Positions 1-12,600 of a stretch of DNA of 64,000 nt are shown piece by piece. Both the position numbers and the translations under genes were made by a program. How positions within the stretch are numbered: the stretch's first letter is position 1; every line of letters starts with the position of its first letter. Under the pieces are notes generated by a model. The model was not told where the DNA came from, made no database searches, and worked only from the letters and a program-made list of their open reading frames with translations. Location: assembly GCA_029962745.1 (NCBI GenBank), contig CM057151.1, positions 178,001 through 242,000 on the forward strand, read 5' to 3'. Source of the DNA: Echinometra lucunter (taxonomy: Eukaryota > Echinodermata > Echinoidea > Camarodonta > Echinometridae).

Positions 1-542
1 ATTTAATTAAATTTTTGATTTTTTAAGAAAAAAATAATGAGGATCAAAAATCTGTGCATGTCAGTAATTACATTAATCAGAACATAACAATACCATTGTG
101 CACTGCACCTGTCATTACTGTCAGTCTTTTGCTCTCCATTGTCACTTATTATTCATGACTCTGGGTTGAAGAGCAGCAGTTGAATTTCAACTGCAATGCA
201 CAATTTGCTATTGTCAGGCTATGAATTCATTACTGACACACAGTTTGTGGCCTCAAGTTTTCAAAAAAGGAAAATCTAATTAAATGTTCAGAGCATTACA
301 TTACCAAAATTAATGAAGAAAAAAAACATCCTCAAAGCTTACAGTGTGAAAACCTCAGTGTTTAACAAGTTGTAATTGTTGAGTCATTAATGATTCTAAG
401 TGTCAAATGCTTTTTTGTTAACACCCAGTACATCAGCAATATAACAATGCTAAAACATGTCTTTTCCACAGTACATACTAGTGGCATAATGACTTCCCCT
501 CTAGATTAAATGGTTTGTTAAGTATCAATCCTAATGTCTTAC
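1..542. other. tbc1d22 intron 10 (partial)
   Basis: This is AT-rich intron sequence. I see no coding potential or repeat structure in it. Confidence 0.7.
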
Positions 543-638
543 CTGGAAATCTCTTTCATTCATTATCCTAGAAGAGAACATTTCTAGCAGGGCTGCGCAC
601 ACATAGAGATGGAACACTGCAAAGCCCTCTGGTTCACT
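543..638 (-). CDS. tbc1d22: tbc1d22 exon 10 (last one in window)
   Basis: It encodes 32 codons, SEPEGFAVFHLYVCAALLEM then FSSRIMNERDFQ, with ATTTAG acceptor and CAG|GTAAGA donor. The donor shows that at least one more coding exon follows beyond the left edge. This exon is too short to stand out as an open frame and was found by homology. Confidence 0.93.
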
Positions 639-3600
639 CTAAATATTGGAAGGGAATAAAGGAAAGGATTGATGTAGATTAGTTTGGGAAGATTAACTAC
701 TATGAGATTTCAGCTACACATGCAGAGTCTCTCAGCTTAACCTAATGCTTAATCAAGGGCAAGGAGTGAGAGAATTCAATGGGTTCAGAAGTAAAACATT
801 TTAAAACAGATCAACAAATTTATACACAGAATTTATTTCCTTGTTCTTCAGCCCAAATCATATATAAAAGTGGCAACATTTCAGTACATGTCATGAAAAA
901 CTAATTTCTCTAAAAAGCACAATGTACATTGCTATCTTGGTTCAGGTATTTAATACACATAGAAATGAAGCTCACAATTTTACACTCTTATCACTTTAGA
1001 AGCTGCCTTGTTTTCAATAGCAGACTATCTTGTAAAGAAAGAGAAAAAAAAAACACATTAATCTCTTTTTGAACAATTTCTGCAATTCATCTACTTTCCA
1101 TCAAATCAACTTGTTTTTGAGCTAGATTAAATTTCAGTGGTAACAAAGTTTTTGCAAGAAATTTTCTATTCTCCTAAATCCATTTTTCTATGATTTGTAT
1201 TTAGTAGCTGATTATACCAAATCATGTCCATATATAATACATATGCATTGTCTCACTACAAATATGTTCATTTTTTCATAATCCATCTTAATTCATTATC
1301 ATGATACCTACCATGTAAGTATCCCAGAGACGTACAGTACATGACAGAGGAAACTCCCTCATAAGTAGATTATTCATCCAACGGAAGGCAAATTGCAGAT
1401 AGTCTAGCTGGTTTTCCATCAGATACTTGTGTAGTGGAGCTGAATATAAAATATTTAAATGTGGCAATGCAGAATTTTCATATGTGAATAAAAAGAATTG
1501 TAGACAATTGAGACTTGAACCTTAACCCTTTGGCTACTGGAACCGGTTGACCCCTGTATTAAGTCTACAGGACTTAGAGAATTTAGTAGTCAGTGGGTTC
1601 AACTGATTCAAGTCAGGACTTGGAGAATTTAGTAGTCAGTGGGTTCAACTGATTCAAGTCAGGACTTGGAGAATTTAGTAGTCAGTGGATTCAACTGATT
1701 CAAGTCAGGACTTGGAGAAATTTAGTAGTCAGTGGGTTCAACTGATTCAAGTCAGGACTTGGAGAATTTAGTAGTCAGTGGGTTCAACTGATTCAAGTCA
1801 GGACTTGGAGAATTTAGTAGTCAATGGGATCAACTGATTCAAGTCAGGACTTGGAGAATTTAGTAGTCAATGGGTTCAACTGATTCAAGTCAGCTAACAT
1901 GATATTAAAATTATCTCTGTAACATTACACATGAAGTATACTCCACAACTATTTTTCAAACTTCATCACATTATGTGACCTAATTGAATTGAAATAAATT
2001 CAACCAGTGGATAAGTATTTGATAAGTGTTGCTTACCATTGATCCTATGTATCAGTTCCTTTAGTTGTGCTACTTTGAGCTGTATACCAGGCTGAGCAAA
2101 GGTATAGTTATCCTGTATGCCATCTAATAGCTTACTCATACACCAGAAACTATCAGCTTCAATCTCTCGAAGGATCTTCTTAGACAGGTTATTAATACCT
2201 TTGTATTTCTCCACTGTCTCAATATCTTCTCCACCTGTATGAAAGATGGTAATAAAATAAACTCAGTCTGACAACAGACTAATATTCATCCAATGGATAC
2301 AGTCTGATTGCAGTATGAAATGTATTTTTATGCACTCCTACTTGAATTATCTCAGGCTTGGCTAAAATCATAAATTGGAAAGTTTCCACGACACCCCTTA
2401 GATAAAACAAGGGTAAAAATATTTACATTTTATGTAGAGTTTGAGCCAGAACCTTTCTACAAAAGCAAAAATATAATCAATAAGAGGAAAACTTGTTTTG
2501 ACCCCTTAAAAACTAAACACTCATATAATCTATCATTTTCCTACAATCCCTTTAAATATCCCTGCGAATAGTTCACTGGAGTTTATGAAACAGTAAATTT
2601 ACAATCTGAGATGGAATAAATTTATGCATCACTCCCTGTACCTCCCACTCCTCCTTCAAAAGCAAAATATTTCACTGCAATTTTGTGAAATCTTAGTAAA
2701 TTGTTTCTACGCAAACTATTTCTAACATTCAATCTGTTATGTCATTACTAAACTCACCAATGTGCTGCGAGAGGAATACCACAAAAAATGGTGTGACCAA
2801 ATCATTAATGCCTTGAACATAACCGCTGGCTGGATGCTTCAAGGCCCAGATGTACAATATCCTTTCAAAGATCTGTTAAATGACAGCAACAATGAAAACT
2901 GTATCAAGTGTATCAGTAGCCAGCTTCAAGACTGAGGTGCAGAAAATCCAGCTGTGCTAGGATTGCGCCAGTTCTTTTTAACGCACGTAGATTAGATCTT
3001 CCACAGCACTGTACATACAACTGCACAATTCTACCAGTACGATGATACACCAATTTGGTGGCCTGTACTTTTACAGATGAAGATGAATTCTTTACATAAA
3101 CAAGAGCCAAAGTGTAACAGAAGGACAGACAGACTGTGAAGTAATAATACACAATCAAGGGCTTTCATCAGTTACTTTTTACTGGACAGGCAATACTTGC
3201 ATATGAAAAAAAATGTAACCATCATCATTATAATCACAATTATTACCATTATCAGTAGTAGTAGTAGTAGTAGTGGTGGTAGTAGTAGTCATAGTGGAAG
3301 TAGTAGTAGTCACATAGTAATAGTTGTAGTTGTAGTAGGAGTAGTAATAGTAGTAGCAGCAGCAGCAGCGGCGGTGGCAGCAGTAGTAGTAGTCGTATTA
3401 ATGTTTTTATTAATCTTGTCATTATCATCATCATTATAATCTTTTTTATCATTTACTGTAGATAAGGTCTATTTAAAGTGAATATAAAAATGCTGATGTT
3501 AAAATATATCACCTCTTGCACCACTGGCTCCTGGAATAAAGGTATTAGTGGGTTGGTCCTTGGAATGTCAATATGAATCTGAAAGACACAAAGAAAAATT

Positions 3601-6600
3601 AAAGTCCAATTATATCCTTCAATCTCTACCTGCATTACGCACAAATATGTAGCTATATTTTCATTTTAGAAATGGGAAACAAAGTAGAATTCAAGGGAAA
3701 TCATCATTCCCCAATGCATTATGAGTGTTTCGTTTGATAAGTATTTTTTCATTTGGTTTCAGAGATAACATTACGAATTCAAAGATGCCATAAGAAATTT
3801 AAGTTCGCCTTACAACTGGTTTGCTAAGATTAGGCAGTAATCCATGTGCAGCAGACATGTTTATTTGCTATTTCAGTCCATTTTTTCCAGTAAAATGACT
3901 CTGTGAGGTGTCATTTATGGTTTACAGATCGCTGGTATTTTCCGTCAAGAAAGTAAGTAAAGTATGAGACAAACAGAATCAAGATTTTTTATGTAATAAT
4001 GTAGAAATTTGGAACGGAAAGTGTATTAATGAAATGAAAGTTTTATAACATGTTAAGCGTGCATAAATCAATTAGCGGCTAGGTTCAACGCATGTATTTT
4101 CTTTTCAGTGCAGTATTTGCGAAAGACAAAACAGATTGAAATTGCAAAAGTTTAAGATACACTTTCTATTCTGAATTGACACATTTATGAAACTAAAGGT
4201 TATGAGATAACATATAAGATCTTTGTTTCAATATTGTCTGTGTTAAGCCATAAACAGACAGAAGTAACGTTTGACCTTGAACAGGACTGCTATCATTACA
4301 TTTTCTTGAAATGAACATTTTCAGATAATTATGTTAGGTGTAAAATATGCATGAGAATAACAAACATTATAAATTCCCATGCTGAGTTGAAATAGTGTGA
4401 GATTAAAGTAACTTTTGTTAAAGACCTAGAGTGAAAAATGAGTAATAGAAATGACACATTTATTGCTCAATTTTGCAGACATATAGGTTTTGAATTTTGA
4501 GAAATATGGATTACTTTGAGTCAACAGAATTTGTGTAAAACCAGTAGAAATAAGGTTTTGTTAAAGTAAAGGATTTTTCAAGTTTGGGAGAACGGATTTA
4601 TTTCTGGAAAAAGATAAATTCATTAGGTCTAGAACAGAGTTGAAAGTTCTATTTTTACAAGATCAAATTACACAGATGTGTAAACTCAGATACTGGCCTT
4701 TTTTCAGACGTTTTGCTTTGTGTTGTTTTGGCAGATTCTTTATGCCAGTGCTTCTCAACCTTTTTTACCTCGAGGCCCACTTTGGCTATTAATTTTTTTC
4801 CGAGGCCCACCTTCATTTTAAAAAAATATTTTGAGGCCCACCTCCCAGATTCTCAATGAGAAAAAAAAATCAAGAAAACATGACAAAAGAAAATAGAGAG
4901 TGAATAATTGTGTGGTAATTATCTGGACTGCTACAATACCTACATTACATTACAAAATCCAACCTAGGGTCTACATGTATGGTTGCAATAAATGAAATCT
5001 TAATGTAATGCCCCCATCAAAAATGTACAGAAAAAAGTTTAGCACATTGCAGTGACGATAATCCACAACTGTTGATGTTATTTTGATATGTTTAATAAAT
5101 TCAATTCAATTTGATGTTAACAGTAAAGCTGAATTCAAGATTTTTTTTCAAAATATCTTGGACTGACCTCGCAGCCTTGTGTATGTCTTCACAAGTGCTT
5201 CTTGTGTGATTAGGAGCACATGTCATTAAATTTGCTGAAATCATCCAAACAACTTCATTAATGATAAATCAGTCTAATTTTTTTTAAATCTAATAGTTCA
5301 AAAGAAATCAACACAAAATTTCAAAACAAATATGTTACATGTACATTCATATCTGATAATTGTCAAAATCCATCGTCTTACTTAGGAGCAAATATGCATG
5401 CTAATCTACTACAAGGTCTATAGTACAAATGGTCATGGAAAACTAAGTGCCATGTGTATGTCTTCACAAGTGCTTCTTGTGTGAGTAGGAGCACACACGT
5501 GTGCGCGTGTGTGTGTGTTTTTTAATTTGTAGAATTTTCTTTACCCTTTCTTGCAGATGGTGACAATTACTGAAGTGCCAGTAACTGCACAATTACAGGG
5601 GTGTATGTATGCAGTTGGTTTTTATCACAATTTAAATAAAATGAACTCAACTTGTAATATTGTAATATTGTAAGAACCTTGCAAGCATTATTTTCATTAC
5701 AACATACATTGTGCATGTCAATAATTACACAAGTCTTATCAATGTGTCATGCTTTAGAAGAAGGAATCATTGTTGTACTTACCTGGTGAAACATATTCTT
5801 GTGTTGGGCATCATTCCTTGTTTCATAGTACTGATCTACAAAGCCAAAATACTCTTCTCGCTTCCTGTCTAATGTCGCTTGTCTTCGCTCCAAATTCGCT
5901 GGGAGGTAGCCCTATACAATACAATACAACAGGTTCATTTATATTGATCTTACACATGACTGGTTTCACAACACTTTACAAAGTTGAAACAATAAGCATT
6001 AAAAGAAAGTTATTGATCAAGATTGAATAGAACAATTTTCAGATTCTTCTTGAAAACATCCAATGAAGGGGAAAGGCAGAGAAATTGTGGGAGATCATTC
6101 CACAGTCATTAATATTAACAATGGCAGATTTTAAACAAAACATACAATCAACAAAGATGACCCCACTCAAGTAGATATAAAGTGAGCATGAAAAAGACAT
6201 TTCTGTTAAGAATTTAATTGCCCATTATACTCTGGACATTGTGGACAGTATCAAATAAATTACAGTACATTATTCTTTTTCTAAGAGGTCCCTGAGAGGT
6301 CAGTAGAGGTCAGTTACTAGCCAATTTCTCTAAAACATATATATTGCATACGAAGATAGAGCCTTTTCATCACACCTTTAGAACTCTTTACCAATCAAAC
6401 TTTGTAATTTTACCAAGTTACTACCAAACTTTATACCTTCAAATCAGAACTTAAAACCTTCAGGCAACTATGTAAAGAAATACATGTATGTGCCATATTG
6501 AGGGAGCTGGGTGCCTATGAATGTTCTAAAGAAATACATGTATATGCCATATCGAGGGAGCTGGGTGCCTATGAATGTTCTAAAGAAATACATGTATGTG

Positions 6601-9600
6601 CCATATTGAGGGAGCTGGGCACCTATGAAAGTTCTAAAGAAATACATGTATATGCCATATTGAGGGAGCTGGGTGCCTATAAATGTTCTAAAGAAATACA
6701 TGTACAAAGTATATGCCATATTGAGGGAGCTGGGTGCCTATGAATGTTCTAAAGAAATACATGAATGTGCCATATTGAGGGAGCTGGGCACCTATGAATG
6801 TTCTAAAGAAATACATGTATGTGCCATATTGAGGGAGCTGGGTGCCTATAAATGTTCTAAAGAAATACATGTATATGCCATATTGAGGGAGCTGGGCGCC
6901 TATGAATGTTCTAAAGAAATACATGTATGTGCCATATTGAGGGAGCTGGGTGCCTATAAATGTTCTAAAAAAATACATGTATGTGCCATATTGAGGGAGC
7001 TGGGCGCCTATGAATGTTCTAAAGAAATACATGTACAAAGTATATGCCATATTGAGGGAGCTTGGTGCCTATGTATGTTCTAAAGAAATACATGTATGTG
7101 CCATATTGAGGGAGCTGGGTGCCTATAAATGTTCTAAAGAAATACATGTATGTGCCATATTGAGGGAGCTGGGTGCCTATAAATGTTCTAAAGAAATACA
7201 TGTATATGCCATATTGAGGGAGCTGGGCGCCTATGAATGTTCTAAAGAAATACATGTATGTGCCATATTGAGGGAGCTGGGTGCCTATAAATGTTCTAAA
7301 AAAATACATGTATGTGCCATATTGAGGGAGCTGGGCGCCTATGAATGTTCTAAAGAAATACATGTACAAAGTATATGCCATATTGAGGGAGCTTGGTGCC
7401 TATGTATGTTCTAAAGAAATACATGTATGTGCCATATTGAGGGAGCTGGGTGCCTATAAATGTTCTAAAGAAATACATGTATGTGCCATATTGAGGGAGC
7501 TGGGCGCCTATGAATGTTCTAAAGAAATACATGTATGTGCCATATTGAGGGAGCTGGGTGCCTATAAATGTTCTAAAGAAATACATGTATGTGCCATATT
7601 GAGGGAGCTGGGTGCCTATGAATGTTCTAAAGAAATACATGTATGTGCCATATTGAGGGAGCTGGGCACCTATGAATATTCTAAAGAAATACATGTATGT
7701 GCCATATTGAGGGAGCTGGGCGCCTATGAATGTTCTAAAGAAATACATGTACAAAGTATATGCCATATTGAGGGAGCTTGGTGCCTATGTATGTTCTACA
7801 GATAAATGGTGCTACATAAATGCTGTTCATCATCATCATTTGCAAAACTCTGTGTCTTCATCTTTAAGACAGTATCCTGATGAATCACATAATCACACCG
7901 CAGTCCAAGTGACATTGTCTTGTAAAATGATCTTAACCACATGTGTGAGGTGGTATACAGAGAATATCGGGTCTATCAATATCTCACTTTCCATACGGTG
8001 TATCACACCCTTCCAAACTTCCCTTTTTATAACTATGGGGATTCTGATAACTACTGTTAATTCATTGTTTGACAAGTATATGTACATTACTTCCAACTTT
8101 TGATAAAAAACAAAAGCATTATAACCATAAAACATGTAATTTAGAAATAGTAACCCTTTTCATTTCCTTTTTACCTCTTTTGTGGGATAATTAAACTTTC
8201 CCAAATCAACTTCAACAATGAAAGACATTCATCTACATGTACATCAATAACCAAAACAAAACAGAAAGAGAGAGAGAGACAGAAATATAGTAATACTTAC
8301 AGACAAGACTTTCCATGCAACTGGCCGAACTACATTCGGTATTCCAGCCCAGCTATGCTTTCTTAATGTCTCTGCAAGTGATAAAAGATTTTTAAACATT
8401 ACAATCAATGAAACAGATTTAGTATGTAATACACAATTCATATCTGCAGAATGAAACTGGATACTCTTCATTGCTTATCCTTCTATTAGCAGGCTTATTA
8501 TGTAGCTGGGGTAATAATATGATCCCAGTGCCCTCCGGGAGGACAGTATATAGTAATGAAGAGACTACCCTGGGTAAACAAGACATATAATCGTTATATC
8601 ATTATCATTGTAGATTAAATGCTACAAACCCCTGTGATGCTGTAGTCTGATATTACTGTTTATGTCTGAAACCACTCCATATACATGTACATTATGTATC
8701 GCATTATTTGGACTGTAAAATACACTGCATAAACCTTATGAACCTTATACTCACTTCTGTAAGATCAATTAACTTTTTTGGCTAAATCAAGGTTTAGTTC
8801 TTTGCCCAGGTCATGCTCAGATGATATGATGGTATGGTGGTTTCAAATAATGGTACAATTGTGTATCTATGCTTCTCTATCATGTCTACAATCCTTTTAA
8901 CTTTTAAGCATAATAATCTGCTTTATTAATACTAACTTACTTACCCATTTCCATATTTGGTGCAGATAATACAGACCAGAATTTTTCTGCCTTTTCATCT
9001 TGTTTATTTGAGAATGGGATGGTAGATATTCTAATGGGTGAGGATGGACGTGGTGCTTCCATTGATGACTGCTCAACTCTAGACGATGCACTATCAAGTG
9101 AATGTGAGTCTCCTTCAGATGTGGTGGATAACGTAACGTCTGATTCATTTCTTCCTGACAGAGAAGAATCTATGAAACAACAAAATAATGATAGCATAAA
9201 AAAACTTCTACTCTTAACTATTGGGTGATTTTACATTCATTACTATTGTTGATATCAAGAGTTCCTTTTTCTGCTACATCAAATCCAACATGGAACATGA
9301 AATTAGTGTTTGCTGACCTGTAAATATTGATGTAGGTGAGGTTGCTGATGTTGTTGTTTCTACCAATTGTTTGCTACACTGATATTGCCAGTTGATGTTG
9401 AATTTCAAGTGTATCATACCATTTTTTTGTTAATGGTTAAGAAGTATGGAGAAAATAAAGGATAACATTAGACTAGATGCATGGATCAGAAGTAGCAGTT
9501 TGGCTCCTTATATGCCCTGATTTATTGTATGCATACCCGCACACGTAAACTAGTTAACTTAATAACTTGCTTTCATGTTTGGTGAGTGTATTTAAATTAG

Positions 9601-12600
9601 TAGTTAGGGTATCTTTTTACTAACATTTTATTCTTTTTCCACATTTTTCTCAATCTCTCATATCTGATTTCTAATGCTTCTAATACCTTCATTCTCCAAC
9701 AGTGGATCAGCAACCAGACTGAACCAACCCCTGAATTACAACATCCAGACGAACAATGATTGTTATCGACACTCACTTTACCCAAGAACCATCACAACCT
9801 GGAACTCACTATCAGTGTTTCCAAATATTAAATCTGCCCCCGACAGCAGAACCTTTAAGTCTCACTTGTCAGACACCAAATTCTAAATGAAACTGAATGC
9901 ATGAGGGACTGCACATTTATAGCACAGTAGCGACGGTTGGTGCAGTATCAACAAGACAAGACAAGATGAATCAACCCTTCAAAATATGACATGTCCGGTA
10001 TCTTTACATGTAGTTTGTTAAATACTGACCTGTTTTCTGCAATGAAGGCACAGTGGAAGGATCACTTCTGTCATGTCTTGATGGAGGCTTGTTCTCTACT
10101 TTTTCTACTATACTTCTATCTGACCTATGACCTCTTACATGAACTACTCCTGGAACTGTAGTACCATGTACTTCTACACTCAGTTTTCTTGAAGTCATTA
10201 AAATTAGTTCATCATCATTCACTTCCCATGCATCTGAAGTACTGTTGTCAAAATCAGCAAAAGAGTCTTTCTTATTCTTGGATTTGTTTGGAGAGCTTCG
10301 GCCTCTTGGTTGTTGCTGTATTACATCTGATGAAACATTTGATGAATGTACAGGTTTGATGCTGTTAATAAAAACAAATATCGAAGGCAAGAATTACATC
10401 AAGACAAGAATTACATTTTTGCCTATGATGTAGCTGGATCAGTCGTTAAGAGATTGCCACATAGCAAAAAGTCTTAACCAGTCGAATACGATTTGATTTT
10501 AGTACATAAAAAACATATAATTTCCATAGACCCTAGCCCAGAGTTATCACCGTCTTAATAATAAAAACAATAATAATTTAATTAACAATAATGTACAGTT
10601 TTTGTATAGCACATAACACTTTACATTTGTATGTCCCAGGGAAAATTTTTTTTTTTTTTTTTTTTTTGGGGGGGGCTACTTTTTGAGCTCACTCACCCGA
10701 ATTTTCTACATTGTATTACAGTTTACAATGGACCCTATGAGAATTTCAGGGGCTCTTTTTTAGTTTTCCAGGGCTCTTTTTGGCATTTCAGGGGCGAATT
10801 CGCCCCGAGCCCCCGTATATCTTTTCCCTGGTATGTCCCTACGCGCTTTAAGAAAAAGAGAAAAGAAAGAATTAAAGATAGGTTACGGAGCTTACTTCGT
10901 TGAACAGAGATACAGTGTACGTTTTGAATACGTGTGGTTTTGGGGGCAAATTTACACTTATCTTTTTTGTCTCTGTTTCTTAGAGAGTTTGGGAGGCTAT
11001 TCCATAAAACCAGGGCAGCATGATATTCCAGGGGGGTGTAACATAAAGAGATACAATCAATCTTACAATCAATTGTATCTCTTTATTACATGGTCTGCCA
11101 TAGACTTACGATTGATATCAATCGTAAGATTGATTGTATTTTTTATGTTACACCCCCCAGGTGGTTAAAAGGTGAGATATGTTTGCATCTTTTTCATTAT
11201 GTCAAGGAATATTTACATAATCTTTAAAAAATACAAACTAGGTGATGATCCTAATGATCCAAGTATAGGTTCTAACTGGAAAATGCAGTACTTCATTTCA
11301 GACTTAGTCATATTATCAATGATCAGAATATAAAGTCACATCACTTGAATTAATGTAAAGATTTGTCATTCTAGGACAAGACTGGCATCGCAATTGACTT
11401 TAAAAAAATATATTGAAATATGTCTGTCTTGTCACAGCTTGCTGATTTTTCCCAACAATCCAAGATTCAAATCTAGGTTAAAAGTAAAACACTGCCTTGA
11501 ACTATGAAGGCTCGAACACTAAATTACCATGCAGTGTATTCTCACAAAACAAGTGTAATGCTGTCCCCCAAACCCTTTCAAAGTTGCTAGCTAGTAGCTA
11601 CATCAGCCTTTTCATGTCTTTTCTCACGTTTCTTTTCAAAGGATCACTATTTGTTGCTTATGTTTGAAGTTTGTCACACTTAATTATGTTTACAGTACTC
11701 CACGATTCTACACCAAGAAATGGTGTGTCTGTACGTTACTTTGTCACTTTGAACAGAATGTTCAGGGCTTTGCCACATGTGCCAATTGGCAAAAAACAAT
11801 ACATGCATAATAGTGGAAGGACTGCTCTATTCAACACAAAACAGATGCGAAATTAGTACCCATTTCTGTGCTTGCTTAATTGGGTGCATAATGTCTTTAG
11901 ACACCCTCCATAGATTCGTTTTGTACTGTAATCCCTAAATGCTCCTACTGCCTGCCCATGGCATGATAAATCTCTCATGAGAAATACAGTGTTGGACAAA
12001 CATACGACAATACACCTGATGGTGGACTGTACTTCACAAGAAGAAGAAACTAAAAGGAGATCTTGGCTCATTTGACAATACGGCAAACCCGGAGAATAGG
12101 GGACCGGAACGCGCGCACATATTCATTTGTGTGCAAACAAATGCAGCCGGTGGCAGCGGCAAAGTCGGCAGCGAGGGGGACGATCTGCACAAGATTCATG
12201 CATGAAACATTTGTGAGTTTGAGAACATTTTTGGCAAAAATAAAAATGATTTTCACCACATAATCACACATTTGAAAGCCGAGAGGACAATGTAATATAT
12301 TAGAACATAATTACTTGATTAAAACATATTTTAAAGTCATTTTGAACTTGATCATGGACTTGTCACATACCCTGACTTTCGGCTGTTGCTGCCGATCTCT
12401 GCACAGTACAAATGGCATGCACGCACGTTCCGGTCCCCTATTCTCCGGGTTTGCCGACAATACTTCTCCATGAAAGATTTCATTCAATTTTTCAAGAAAA
12501 AAAATTGTGCTGACACAGGAATGAATGACCGATTTGTTGCTTTGTCAGTAGACCACGTTGAAGCCTGTTACTTTTGGCACAGTCCAACATACATCGAACT

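Noticed and set aside
3197..3452. Poly-Ser/Val/Ala and poly-Leu open frames
   Set aside because: Trinucleotide microsatellite inside a tbc1d22 intron.
6498..7805. Long open frames on both strands with RELGAYECSKEIHV repeats
   Set aside because: They come entirely from the 54-bp minisatellite whose length is a multiple of 3; no start context, no splice signals and no homology.
9674..9886. Possible small host gene on the plus strand
   Set aside because: The protein is the C-terminal motif of a LINE polyprotein, truncated.
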